Assembly (NCBI GenBank): GCA_017592775.1
Contig: JAGFNJ010000002.1
Span: 124,001 to 188,000 of the forward strand
Length of the DNA: 64,000 bases
Direction: 5' to 3'
Source of the DNA: Candidatus Accumulibacter conexus
GTDB taxonomy: Bacteria > Pseudomonadota > Gammaproteobacteria > Burkholderiales > Rhodocyclaceae
This document shows positions 46,420 through 55,308 of this stretch, piece after piece (the first letter of the stretch is position 1; every line of letters begins with the position of its first letter). Under the pieces are notes generated by a model that did not search any database, was not told where the DNA came from, and was given only the letters and a program-made list of their open reading frames with translations. A program made the translations under genes and the position numbers.

Positions 46420-49400
46420 ATGACCACCAACATCCGCACCATCCGCTCGATCGCCCTGCTGAGCCTGCTGATGCTGGGCGGCAGTGTCCTGGCAGCGCCG
46501 ACGCAACTGGCCAACTCGCCGATCTCCGGCGCCTCGTCGGTCGAGATCGCGCCGAACATCCTCTTCGTCCTCGACGACTCGGGCAGCATGGACTGGGACT
46601 ACCTGCCCGACTGGGCCGGCCTCGCGGCCGGCCTGCACCAGTCGAAGAACGCCGGCTTCAACGGCCTCGCCTACAACCCGGCAGTCACCTATCTGGCACC
46701 GAAGTACTTCGACGCCAGCGGTGCGCCCGACACGACGACCTACCCCAGCCAAGCCTCCGCCACCACCACTGCGTGGACGTCGGTCAAGGACGACGGCTAC
46801 GGCATCCAGAGCGCCGGGCTCAGCAACCTGATCGGCAACGCCTACTACTACACCACGGTTGCCGGCGAGTACTGCACCAACCAGAGCATGAAGACCTGCG
46901 TCGCCGCGACTGCCCCAAGCGCCACCTACCCGGTCGCCGCCCGCTTGCGCTGGTGCCGCACGGCCGCCGATGCCGTCGCCGCGACGCCGGGCAGCGGCGC
47001 CTGCCAGGCGACGCAGATCGACCCCAACCCGGGGCCACCGGCGACGCCGACCAACATCCCGTTCAACTACCCGCGGATGCCGGCGCCACGCGCCAGCGTC
47101 CTGACGATCAGCGGCAGCAGCACGACCTCGGTCAGCAGCATCACTGTCGGTGGCCAGCAGATCCTCTCGGCGGCAACGCCGACGACCAGCAGCCCGGCGG
47201 TGCTCGCCGGCTACATCGAGAGCGCCATCAACGCCTGCAGCTTCACCCTGGTGTCGCCGTGCCAGGTCGTCGGCTACCGCGCCGTCGCCGTCGGCGACAC
47301 CGTGACGATCAGTGCGCCGGGCGTCACCACCGCGACCCCGGTGCTCACCCAGACCGGCACGATGACGATGACGGCGACCGCCTTCGGTCGGCCGGCGAAC
47401 AACCTCGCTCCCGGCGAGAACCTGCTGACGGTCATCACCCCCACGGTCACCCTGCCGGCCAAGGCGGCGACCCGCAGCGACTGCGCCGCGGATCCGTGCA
47501 CCAACGCCGAGGAAATGACCAACTACGCCAACTGGTGGGCCTACTACCGCACCCGCATGCAGTCGATGAAGACCGCCACCAGCCTCTCGTTCCAGCCGAT
47601 CGGCAGCTCGTACCGCATCGGCTACATGAGCATCAACAACAATACGACGCAGGACTTCCAGAACATCGACACCTTCGACGCGACGCAGAAGAAGGCCTGG
47701 TACGACAAGATCTTCGCCGCCGTCCCGAACCAGAACACGCCGCTGCGCGTGGCGCTGTCGAATGCCGGACGCCTCTACGCCGGCCGCCTCAACGGTGGCA
47801 CGCTGAACGGCGTCAGCGTCGTCGATCCGGTGCAGTTCTACTGCCAGCCGAACGTCACGCTGCTGTCCACCGACGGCTACTGGAACCAGGGTGCCGGTTT
47901 CCAGTGGGACGGCACGACCGCCGTCGGCGACCAGGACGGCCCGGGGCTCGAGGTACGGCCACAGCTCGACGGCGGCCCGTGGAAGCAGCAGAAGATCACC
48001 ACCCAGATCACCGAGACTCAGACGCCGACGCAGGCGACGCAGGCGCAGATTACGACGGACCAGTTGGAGAGCCAGGATGCGCTCGTCGAGGAGCGGACGT
48101 TCACGCAGCGCCAGGAAAGAACCTCCCGGCTGCAACGCCTCGACGGACAATGGCAGGCGAGCACCTCGCAGCTTTTTGGCAGCAGCTTGACGCAGTTGCA
48201 GACCAGCACGCTGACCCAACTGCAGCGGCGACGGAATCTACTGCAGGCCCGCAGCGGCCCGTTGCAGCAGATGACCTGGACCCTGCAGACGCGAACGCAG
48301 ACGCTGACGCAGACGCGGACCGCGCAACTGCAGAGCATGACGGCGCAGGTGCAGAGCAAGACCTACCAGTTGCAGCAGCGGCTGAAGCAGGTGCAGCAGC
48401 GCACCTCGACCAACGCTGGCACGACCTGGAGTGCCTGGACCGACACGACCTCGTGTTCGCAACTCACCAAGGGTGCCACCGGCACCAATCGCACCGAGTG
48501 CCGGGAACTACCGCAGACCGCCTGGACCAACGTCTCGAGCTGCTCCGTCGCCGCCGGCACTCCCTTCGGACAACCAATCATCGACAATCCCGGTCTCGAC
48601 ACCGAAGCGCGGCGATACACCACCGACTCGCAGTGCCAGTACACCTCGCCGGCCTGGGTCAACGCCTCGAGTTGCACGGCAGTCGCCAAATCCCCCGGAC
48701 CGACCAACTATACGGTCGGAAGCGCGGTCGACTGTCAGACAACCTGGCCGAACCCGTGGGTGAATGCCTCTTCCTGCACCCGCTCGCCGACCGTCGATTG
48801 CCGTTACGACAGTTGGACGGCCTACAGCAACGTCAGCTCGTGCACCGCTGCACCGCAGTCATCTGGCCCTGACTACACCGTCGGCCTCGCCCGTGAGTGC
48901 CTGACCAACCAGTGGACACCCTGGGCGAACGCCAGCGGGACCTGCACCATTTCGGCCACCGTCGAGTGCCAGTACGTCTCGAACAGCTGGACGAACGTCA
49001 GCAGTTGTACCGCCAACCCTGCCTCCACCTCGTCGCCTTACAGCGTGACGAGCGCGGTCGACTGTCAGGTCGCCTACGGTGGGTGGAGCGCTCGCTACAA
49101 CGGAACCTGCACCGAGGTCACCACCGGCGCCAACCGAACACAATGCCAGTACGCCGGCTGGGGTGGCTGGACGAACGCTATAGTCTGCAACGCCGTGCCT
49201 CAGTCAACGGGTCCGGCGTACACCGCTGCCGAGGAGTGCCAGACGGTGTGGACGGGCTGGAACAACACCAGCAGTTGCACCGCGGGGCCGACGACACAGT
49301 GTCAGACGGTGTGGACAGCGTGGAACCCGGTCGCTTCGTGCACCGTTTCAGCGACGCAACAATGCGCGTACTCAGCTTGGTCCCCCTATAGCAACGTCGC

Positions 49401-52400
49401 TTCGTGCACCGCCGTCACCCAATCGGCCGGCCCAACCACGTACACGGTGCCACTGGCCACACAATGCCAGGTGGACTTTTCGCAGAACAGCTGGGTCGAT
49501 TCCGCTTCGTGCACCGTGTCCGCCACCCAGCAGTGCCGGTACAACCCCAGCACTTGGACCAGCTATACCAACACTGCGTCGTGTACCGCGAGAGCAAAGT
49601 CGCCAGGACCGAACTACACCGTCGACGTCGCCAAGGGGTGCCGGACCGTCTGGACCGGCTGGTCGGCAGTCGCTTCCTGCACGCCGGCGAGCGGCTCGCG
49701 GGAATGCCGTACGACCTGGCCCAATCCATGGGTGAACGCGAGCACCTGCACCGCCAGCGCCACCCGGACCTGCCGCTCGCAGCCGGTCATCGGAGCCTGG
49801 ACCAACGTCGCCTCCTGCACCCCCGGCACCGTCGGCGGGCTGACGACCAACTGCCAGAACGTCGTGCCACCGCCAACCACGCAGTTCGTCGCCAGTTGCA
49901 CGCCGGGAACCTCCGGCACCGGCGTCGTGACGAGCTGCAGCACCGACACCCAGGGCCCGGTCGACGTCGCCTCCTGTACCCCCGAGCCCGCCACTGCGGC
50001 GAACAACTATATCGAGACGACCTGCCCGATCGTCTCGCTCGGCGCCACTCCGGACACCCTCGCCGACGTCGCCGAGTACTACTGGAAGACCGACCTGCGC
50101 GACCCGTCGCAGACCCCCGATCGCTGCACCGGCGGACCGGTCGTCGCCGGCGGGGTGACGACGCAGAACAACGTCTGTACCAACGACACCAAGTACCCGC
50201 GGCAGTACATGAGCACCTACACCCTCGGCCTCGGCGCCTCCGGCCTGATGCAGTACCAGGCGGATTATCTGACGGCGGCCAGCGGCGACTTCAGCAGCGT
50301 CAAGCTCGGCCTCGTCGCCGACCCGAGCACCGGCGTCTGCCCGTGGCAGACCATCGGCGAGTGCAACTGGCCGAAACCGGAGAGCAACACGCAGAGCAAC
50401 ATCGACGACCTCTGGCATGCGGCGGTCAACGGTCGCGGTACCTACTTCAGCGCCACCGACCCGTCTTCGCTCGCCGCCGGCATCAGCGGCGCACTGCAGA
50501 CGGTCACCGTCCGCGACGGCGCCCTCGCGGCGGTGACGGTCACCAGCCCGAATCTGGCGGCCGGCAGCAACGAGCTTTTCGAGGTCTCGTTCCGCGTCGG
50601 CGAGTGGTCGGGCGACATCGTCAAACGGACGATCAACGGCACGACCGGTGTCATCTCGGCCACCGCGGCCTGGTCGGCGCAGGCACAACTCGACGCCAAG
50701 GTTTCGGCGGGAACCCATACCGCCCGCACGATCTACCTCTTCGAATCCGGCGGCAACAGTTCGGGCAGCGGCGTCGACAACCTCAAGCTGTTCCTCTGGG
50801 CGAACCTCAGCACCAGCCAGAAGAGCAATTTCCTGTCGCCGCAGATCGATACCCTGACCCAGTTCTGCAGCATCGGCACGACCTGCCTGACGGCCGCGTC
50901 AAAAACCAATGCCGAAGGCGAGAACCTGCTCAACTTCGTGCGTGGCGACAAGAGCAACGAGGGACCGCTCGCCGACCTCGGCAAGTACTACCGGCAGCGC
51001 GCACACATCCTCGGCGACATCGTCGGCTCCGAAGCGGTCTACGTCCAGGGCTCACCGTGGAACTATGCCGACTACAACTACGTCGGCTTCAAGGCTGCCA
51101 ACCAGACGCGTACCGCCATGGTCTATGCCGGCGCCAACGACGGCATGCTGCATGCCTTCTACGCCAGCACCGGTGAGGAGGCCTGGGCCTACGTACCGGG
51201 CGCGGTCCTCTCGCGGCTGTTCAAGCTCGCCGACAAGAACTACGGTGCGCAGAACATGCACGTGTTCACCGTCGATGGCACGCCGGTGGTCGGCGACATC
51301 TGCGTCAGTGACTGCGCCACGCCCGCATCCGGATCGCTGCCGACCGTCTGGAAGACGATTCTCGTCGGCGGCCTGAACAACGGCGGCCGCGGCTACTACG
51401 CGCTCGACATCACCAACCCGGCGGCACCGAAAGGCTTGTGGGAATTCACCCACAACGATCTCGGCTACAGCTACGGCAACCCGGTGATCACCAAGCTCAA
51501 GGACGGCACCTGGGTCGTCATCGTCACTTCGGGATACAACAACATCTCGCCGGGCGACGGCGGCGGTCACCTCTTCATCATCAGGGCGAGCGACGGCACC
51601 CTGCTGCGAACCATCTCGACCGGCGCCGGCGACACCACCACTCCCAGCGGCCTGTCGCGCATCTCAGCCTGGGCCAACTTCCCCGACGCCAACAACACCG
51701 CGCAGCGCGTCTATGGCGGCGACCAGCTCGGCAACCTCTGGCGTTTCGACGTCAATGGCGACATCCCGCTGCCCGCCGTCCCACCCGCAACGCCGGTGTA
51801 CGACGCACAGCGCCTCGCGACCCTGAAGGATCCGGCTGGTGTCGCACAACCGATCACCACCCGGCCGGAACTCGGCAAGGTCGGCCCGCACGCCGTCATG
51901 TTCGTCGGCACCGGGCAACTGCTCGGCACCGACGATCTGGTGAACAGCCAGACGCAGACGATCTACGCCATCAAGGACCGCCTGCTCGACGTCGACTACG
52001 GCAGCCCGCGGCCACTCAGCCCGCCGCAGACGACGCCGACGCCCGGTTCCTTCGTCGCCCAGACGCTGACCTCGGCGACCTGCCCAACGGGCAACCCGTT
52101 CTGCACCGCCGGCAGCGCGATCGTCCTCGGCACCAACAACCCGGTGGACTTCGACGTCGACGACGGCTGGTACGCCGACTTCCCGGTCGCCGGCGAGCGC
52201 GTCAACACCGAGCTGCGCCTGCAACTGGGAACGTTGGCGCTCAACACCAACACGCCGACGCTCGGCGCCTGTGTTCCGGTCGGCGTCAGCTTCGCCTACT
52301 TCTTCGACTACAGCGGCGGCGGCCCGGTCGACGGCACCAACGGCCTCTCCGGCATACGACTCGGCGACTACCTGAGCAGTGCGCCGAGCGTCATTCGCCT

Positions 52401-52530
52401 CGTCGACGGGACGATCAAGGAGCTGATCCGCACCGACGCCCCCGGCACCATCAGCACGCCGGTGCCGACGGCGCCATCGCCGCTCGACACACGCCGCGTC
52501 TCGTGGCGGGAACTGGTCACCGAGCAATAG
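46420..52530 (+). CDS. pilY1: Giant PilY1-type pilus adhesin with Trp/Cys repeat insert
   Basis: This protein has 2036 residues from ATG 46420 (GAGGAG upstream). Residues 1-25 form a signal peptide (LLSLLMLGGSVLAA). A vWA-like N-terminal region has the metal-site motif D52-D-S54-G-S56 in LFVLDDSGSMDWDYL. The PilY1 C-terminal beta-propeller region contains NDGMLHAFYASTGEEAWAYV, NNGGRGYYALDITNP and GGDQLGNLWRFDVNGD. Typical PilY1 proteins have about 1000-1300 residues. Here the region between TDGYWNQGAGFQWDG and DTLADVAEYYWKTDLRDP is expanded by a Gln/Thr-rich heptad stretch (about 522-662) and 19 Trp/Cys repeats (about 669-1203). PilY1 sits at the pilus tip and acts in adhesion, retraction control and surface sensing. 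It ends the minor-pilin operon and is followed by a strong terminator. Confidence 0.93.
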   Translation: MTTNIRTIRSIALLSLLMLGGSVLAAPTQLANSPISGASSVEIAPNILFVLDDSGSMDWDYLPDWAGLAAGLHQSKNAGFNGLAYNPAVTYLAPKYFDASGAPDTTTYPSQASATTTAWTSVKDDGYGIQSAGLSNLIGNAYYYTTVAGEYCTNQSMKTCVAATAPSATYPVAARLRWCRTAADAVAATPGSGACQATQIDPNPGPPATPTNIPFNYPRMPAPRASVLTISGSSTTSVSSITVGGQQILSAATPTTSSPAVLAGYIESAINACSFTLVSPCQVVGYRAVAVGDTVTISAPGVTTATPVLTQTGTMTMTATAFGRPANNLAPGENLLTVITPTVTLPAKAATRSDCAADPCTNAEEMTNYANWWAYYRTRMQSMKTATSLSFQPIGSSYRIGYMSINNNTTQDFQNIDTFDATQKKAWYDKIFAAVPNQNTPLRVALSNAGRLYAGRLNGGTLNGVSVVDPVQFYCQPNVTLLSTDGYWNQGAGFQWDGTTAVGDQDGPGLEVRPQLDGGPWKQQKITTQITETQTPTQATQAQITTDQLESQDALVEERTFTQRQERTSRLQRLDGQWQASTSQLFGSSLTQLQTSTLTQLQRRRNLLQARSGPLQQMTWTLQTRTQTLTQTRTAQLQSMTAQVQSKTYQLQQRLKQVQQRTSTNAGTTWSAWTDTTSCSQLTKGATGTNRTECRELPQTAWTNVSSCSVAAGTPFGQPIIDNPGLDTEARRYTTDSQCQYTSPAWVNASSCTAVAKSPGPTNYTVGSAVDCQTTWPNPWVNASSCTRSPTVDCRYDSWTAYSNVSSCTAAPQSSGPDYTVGLARECLTNQWTPWANASGTCTISATVECQYVSNSWTNVSSCTANPASTSSPYSVTSAVDCQVAYGGWSARYNGTCTEVTTGANRTQCQYAGWGGWTNAIVCNAVPQSTGPAYTAAEECQTVWTGWNNTSSCTAGPTTQCQTVWTAWNPVASCTVSATQQCAYSAWSPYSNVASCTAVTQSAGPTTYTVPLATQCQVDFSQNSWVDSASCTVSATQQCRYNPSTWTSYTNTASCTARAKSPGPNYTVDVAKGCRTVWTGWSAVASCTPASGSRECRTTWPNPWVNASTCTASATRTCRSQPVIGAWTNVASCTPGTVGGLTTNCQNVVPPPTTQFVASCTPGTSGTGVVTSCSTDTQGPVDVASCTPEPATAANNYIETTCPIVSLGATPDTLADVAEYYWKTDLRDPSQTPDRCTGGPVVAGGVTTQNNVCTNDTKYPRQYMSTYTLGLGASGLMQYQADYLTAASGDFSSVKLGLVADPSTGVCPWQTIGECNWPKPESNTQSNIDDLWHAAVNGRGTYFSATDPSSLAAGISGALQTVTVRDGALAAVTVTSPNLAAGSNELFEVSFRVGEWSGDIVKRTINGTTGVISATAAWSAQAQLDAKVSAGTHTARTIYLFESGGNSSGSGVDNLKLFLWANLSTSQKSNFLSPQIDTLTQFCSIGTTCLTAASKTNAEGENLLNFVRGDKSNEGPLADLGKYYRQRAHILGDIVGSEAVYVQGSPWNYADYNYVGFKAANQTRTAMVYAGANDGMLHAFYASTGEEAWAYVPGAVLSRLFKLADKNYGAQNMHVFTVDGTPVVGDICVSDCATPASGSLPTVWKTILVGGLNNGGRGYYALDITNPAAPKGLWEFTHNDLGYSYGNPVITKLKDGTWVVIVTSGYNNISPGDGGGHLFIIRASDGTLLRTISTGAGDTTTPSGLSRISAWANFPDANNTAQRVYGGDQLGNLWRFDVNGDIPLPAVPPATPVYDAQRLATLKDPAGVAQPITTRPELGKVGPHAVMFVGTGQLLGTDDLVNSQTQTIYAIKDRLLDVDYGSPRPLSPPQTTPTPGSFVAQTLTSATCPTGNPFCTAGSAIVLGTNNPVDFDVDDGWYADFPVAGERVNTELRLQLGTLALNTNTPTLGACVPVGVSFAYFFDYSGGGPVDGTNGLSGIRLGDYLSSAPSVIRLVDGTIKELIRTDAPGTISTPVPTAPSPLDTRRVSWRELVTEQ
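47980..48408 (+). repeat. Gln/Thr-rich heptad stretch within PilY1
   Basis: About 140 residues are dominated by Gln, Thr, Arg and Leu. In the last 75 residues a Leu/Val followed by Gln or Thr recurs at spacings of 7, occasionally 8: ten steps, as in QLQTSTLTQLQ, LQQMTWTLQTRTQTL and AQLQSMTAQVQSKTYQLQ. It contains no cysteine or proline except at the start. It could form a helical stalk or fibre, but one hydrophobic residue per heptad is less than in a normal coiled coil. Confidence 0.75.
48424..50025 (+). repeat. About 19 tandem Trp/Cys repeats within PilY1
   Basis: Each unit reads roughly W-x(3-8)-[SN]-x-[AS]-[ST]-C-T-x(5-20)-C-[QR]-[TYV], with 38 cysteines in all. Two sizes alternate irregularly: short units of about 21 residues (e.g. 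WTAWNPVASCTVSATQQC) and long ones of about 33 with an inserted SxGPxYTV (e.g. TAVTQSAGPTTYTVPLATQC). The last three units lose the leading Trp. The pattern recalls small disulphide modules such as thrombospondin type 1, but no homology is claimed. The cysteines would form disulphides in the periplasm or outside the cell. Confidence 0.85.
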
Positions 52531-52550
52531 GACGGATTCCTGCTGGACGA

Positions 52551-52582
52551 AGAAAGCCGCGCCAGCGGCTTTCTTTTTTTCT
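52551..52582 (+). terminator. Intrinsic terminator after pilY1
   Basis: GAAAGCCGC (52552-52560) and GCGGCTTTC (52565-52573) pair around a GCCA loop and are followed by seven T residues, 21 bases after the pilY1 stop. It closes the pilin operon. Confidence 0.92.
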
Positions 52583-52642
52583 CGTGCCGCCTCGTCCAGG
52601 CGACGGACGACAGCGCCACGCCGGCAACCCTGACCCGGGCAG

Positions 52643-52661
52643 GTGTCGAAAATTTTTACAC
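52643..52661 (+). promoter_or_regulatory. AT-centred palindrome upstream of the PEP-CTERM gene (candidate activator site)
   Basis: GTGTCGAAAATTTTTACAC is a near-palindrome with GTGT...ACAC arms and an AAAATTTT core. It lies 85 bases upstream of the sigma-54 promoter, a normal distance for an enhancer-binding protein. In PEP-CTERM systems the two-component pair PrsK/PrsR and RpoN are known to control such genes; assignment to PrsR here is inference. Confidence 0.6.
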
Positions 52662-52746
52662 TGCCCGTTCACCGCGACTCTGCAGAACCATGGCCCGGGA
52701 TTCAACACATCCTTAAATCAATCTCTTGCGGATCGTCAGGGAAAAA

Positions 52747-52762
52747 TGGCACGGTTCCTGCT
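52747..52762 (+). promoter_or_regulatory. Sigma-54 (-24/-12) promoter of the PEP-CTERM gene
   Basis: TGGCAC at 52747-52752, five bases, then CTGCT at 52758-52762 match the RpoN consensus TGGCAC-N5-TTGCW with one mismatch. The invariant GG (52748-52749) and GC (52760-52761) are exactly 10 bases apart. The expected start of transcription is near 52773, 50 bases before the ATG. Confidence 0.85.
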
Positions 52763-52822
52763 TTATGTTCGTTGCGGGGCGGATCGTTCTTCCCCGAACT
52801 GACCAACTGAAGAGAGGACACC

Positions 52823-53569
52823 ATGAAAAAATTCAGCAAGGCACTGGCCGTCGCGGCCGTTGCAGTGAGCGCAGCCTACATGCCGGCCGCCAGCGCCGCC
52901 CCCGTCAAACTCGAACTCGCCCTCCTGGTCGATGTCTCGGGCAGCGTCGACGCCAACGAGTACGCTCTGCAGAAGGGCGGCTATGTCCAGGCGTTCCAGA
53001 GCGCGGGCATCCAGAACCTGATCGCCAACGCCACCGGTGGCATCGCCGTCACCTACATCGAATGGTCGAGCTCCAACGAGCAGGCACAACTGGTTGGCTG
53101 GACCCACCTCGAGGACGCCGCCGACGCCAACGCCTTCGCCGCCGCCATCAACGGCACGTCGCGCGCCTTCAGTGGCCTGACCGCCCCCGGCAGCGCGATC
53201 AACTTCGCCGCCCCGCTGTTCGCCAACAATGGTTTCGAGGGCCGCTCGGTCATCGACGTCTCGGGTGACGGCGAGGAGAATGACGGCGCCAATACCGCGA
53301 CCGCCCGCAACACCGCGCTCGCCAATGGCATCGACGCGATCAACGGCCTGGCCATCGGCGGCGCCGGTCTCGTCGCCTGGTACGACGCCAACATCAAGGG
53401 CGGCAGCAACGCCTTCGTCATCGGCGTCTCGCAGTTCGACCAGTTCGCCGGTGCCGTCGCAACGAAGATCGGCCGCGAGATCCAGCCGACCCCCGAGCCG
53501 GGTTCGCTGGCACTGGCCGGCCTCGCCCTGGCTGGTGTTGCTGGCCTGCGCCGCAAGCAGCGCTCCTGA
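52823..53569 (+). CDS. PEP-CTERM protein with a DUF1194/von Willebrand A-like domain
   Basis: This protein has 248 residues from ATG 52823 (AAGAGAGGA upstream). A signal peptide (MKKFSKALAVAAVAVSAAYM, cut near ASAA) is followed by a vWA-like domain of DUF1194 type (LELALLVDVSGSVDANEYA, with the DxSxS metal motif; SVIDVSGDGEEN). The C-terminus is a full PEP-CTERM sorting signal: TPEPGSLALAGLALAGVAGL and then RRKQRS. An exosortase (EpsH type) would process it for export linked to exopolysaccharide. It is the only gene in its unit, bounded by a sigma-54 promoter and a terminator. A role in matrix or floc formation is likely from known PEP-CTERM systems. Confidence 0.9.
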   Translation: MKKFSKALAVAAVAVSAAYMPAASAAPVKLELALLVDVSGSVDANEYALQKGGYVQAFQSAGIQNLIANATGGIAVTYIEWSSSNEQAQLVGWTHLEDAADANAFAAAINGTSRAFSGLTAPGSAINFAAPLFANNGFEGRSVIDVSGDGEENDGANTATARNTALANGIDAINGLAIGGAGLVAWYDANIKGGSNAFVIGVSQFDQFAGAVATKIGREIQPTPEPGSLALAGLALAGVAGLRRKQRS

Positions 53570-53584
53570 TCGTCGTTCCAGTCG

Positions 53585-53622
53585 AAAGGCCGGCACCCTT
53601 GGGCTGCCGGCCTTTTTCTTTG
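53585..53622 (+). terminator. Intrinsic terminator after the PEP-CTERM gene
   Basis: AAAGGCCGGCA (53585-53595) pairs with TGCCGGCCTTT (53605-53615), an 11-bp stem with a 9-base loop, followed by TTCTTTG. It starts 16 bases after the stop codon. Confidence 0.88.
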
Positions 53623-53905
53623 TACGGCGCGGCAAGCGGCGCAACCCCGGGCTTCGGTACCGGAGCAGCACGACCGCCGCGTCCTCACCGCGGACAGCCG
53701 TTGGCGCTCGACGGACGAAGCGCAGCCGTGACACCACCGTTCTGGCTACCGGGCATGCGACAATCCTGGCCCTGGCGGTCTGCGTTACCGCCAACATTCG
53801 TGCAGACGAGCCGTCGGCCAACAGCAGCACCGTAAGTCGCGAGGGCTTCCGCCTTGCGGCGGTTGATGAAATCGGGAGAAGTCGATCACCACTGCAGCGC
53901 CCCCG
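53623..53905. other. Non-coding stretch before the truncated tlpA
   Basis: I see no gene in these 280 bases. A short hairpin CCGCCTTGCGGCGG lies near 53850. The sequence may be decayed upstream parts of the genes that follow. Confidence 0.4.
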
Positions 53906-54370
53906 ATGCGCCGCGCCGTCCTGTCGCCCGTCCAGCGCCTGGCGCGGCGTAGCTGCCGCATGCTCCTGCTGCTCGCCTGTGCGCTGGCGCAGGCCGCCGC
54001 CGCCGAACTGTGCGACGTCCCGGCACACCGGCTATCGAGTTCCGCGGGCACGCCACTCGATGCCAGGCTGGCAGCGCTTGCCGGCCGCCCAGTGGTCATC
54101 AACTTCTGGGCCTCCTGGTGCGAACCCTGCCGCGACGAGATGCCGGCGCTGCAGCAGCTCGGCAGTCGCTGGCGCGGTCAGCATCTGGCGGTGCTGACCG
54201 TCGCCGATCAGCGGACACGGCGCGACGCGTTCCTGGCCGCGCACGCGATCGAACTGCCGGTGATCGACAACCCGGAACCTTGCCCGGCGGCGACAGGCCG
54301 GCCAGTCGCCAGCACGTTCCCCGTGCGTCGCGGCGGCGACCGTACCGTTTACCCACTCAGGAGCCCCACC
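53906..54370 (+). pseudogene. Truncated TlpA/ResA-like thioredoxin
   Basis: The frame opens at ATG 53906 (alternative ATG 53960) with a hydrophobic signal (MLLLLACALAQAAAA) and a thioredoxin-like domain: PVVINFWASWCEPCRDEMPA (active-site CEPC) and LAVLTVADQRTRRDAFLAAH. After ELPVIDN, near 54271, the family's remaining 40-50 residues, which include the cis-proline loop, are missing. Instead the frame runs through unrelated residues into the next gene and stops at 54574. A functional thiol-disulphide oxidoreductase is unlikely without the cis-Pro region. The truncation point adjoins the start of a second broken gene, so a deletion joined them. Confidence 0.65.
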
Positions 54371-55308
54371 ATGGATCATCGGGATTTCCTCAAGACCGCC
54401 AGCCTCTTCAGCATCGCCGGCTCTGCGGCCTGGCGGCCAGCGCGCGCCGAGCAACAGTTCTTCGACCCCAGCCCGGCCAACGGCTGGCGCGTCTTCGAAG
54501 TCGGCATGCGCGCCGAAGTCGCCCGCGGCGGCAGCGAGACGCGGGTCTGGCTGCCGTTGCCCCTGGCTCGATGAAACCGCCTGGATCAGGCCGATGGGCA
54601 ACCTCTGGCAGGGCAACGCGGCGAGCATGGGGATCGCGCACGACCCGGTCCATGGTGCGCAGATGCTCGTCGCGACCTGGGGCGCCGAAACTACCGCTCC
54701 CGTGGTCGAAGTCACCAGCCGCATCGCCACCCGCGACCGGGCGATCGACTTCAGCCAGCCCGGCCCGGTGAAGGCGCTCGACAGGGCGAGCTTCAGGCTC
54801 TACACCGGAGCGACCGAACTGCTGCCGACCGACGGCATCGTCCGCCGCACGGCGAGCGAGATCACGCGCGGCGCGCGCAATGACCTCGACAAGGCACGCG
54901 CCATCTACGAGTGGGTCGTCGACCACACGGCGCGCAACCCGAAGACGCGCGGCTGCGGCGTCGGCGACATCCGCTCGATGCTCGCAAGCGGCGACCTCGC
55001 CGGCAAGCGCGCCGACCTCAACGCGCTCTACGTCGGTCTCGCGCGCGCCGCCGGCCTGCCGGCACGGGACGTCTACGGCATCCGCATCGCCGATTCCCGC
55101 TTCGGCTACAGGAGCCTCGGCAAATCAGGCGAGATCAGCAAGGCGCAGCATTGCCGGGCGGAGGTCTGGCTCGCCGGCTTCGGCTGGGTACCGGTCGATC
55201 CCGCCGACGTGCGCAAGGTTGTGCTCGAGGAGAATCCGGAGCTGAAGCTGCAGGACGAGGTCGTCGTCATCGTCCCCAACCGGCTCTTCGGCAGTTGGGA
55301 GATGAACT
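54371..55308 (+). pseudogene. Transglutaminase-like protease remnant: frameshift and lost C-terminus
   Basis: ATG 54371, with AGGAG upstream, starts a Tat-like leader (MDHRDFLKTASLFSIAGSAA) and the sequence WRVFEVGMRAEVARGGSETR VWLPLPL. One extra base around 54566 breaks the frame (stop 54572-54574). In the shifted frame the family sequence continues, LDETAWIRPMGNLWQGNAAS. It then gives the transglutaminase core RARGAR-like ARNDLDKARAIYEWVVDHT, RTRGCGVGDIRS, GKRADLNALYVGLARAAGLP and CRAEVWLAGFGWVPVDPADV. The Cys/His/Asp positions are therefore present, but about 50 C-terminal residues are replaced at 55306-55308 by an hsdR remnant in the other direction. Only the frameshift could be a sequencing error; the lost end cannot. 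Confidence 0.8.

Noticed and set aside
46363-48872. Long alternative frames on both strands over the 5' half of pilY1
   Set aside because: Only the pilY1 frame has a signal peptide, metal-site motif and PilY1 domains; the others are composition effects, partly caused by repeats.
48424-50025. CRISPR-like periodicity
   Set aside because: The periodicity is in the protein (Trp/Cys units of two sizes) and the DNA units are not identical; there are no constant direct repeats with unique spacers.
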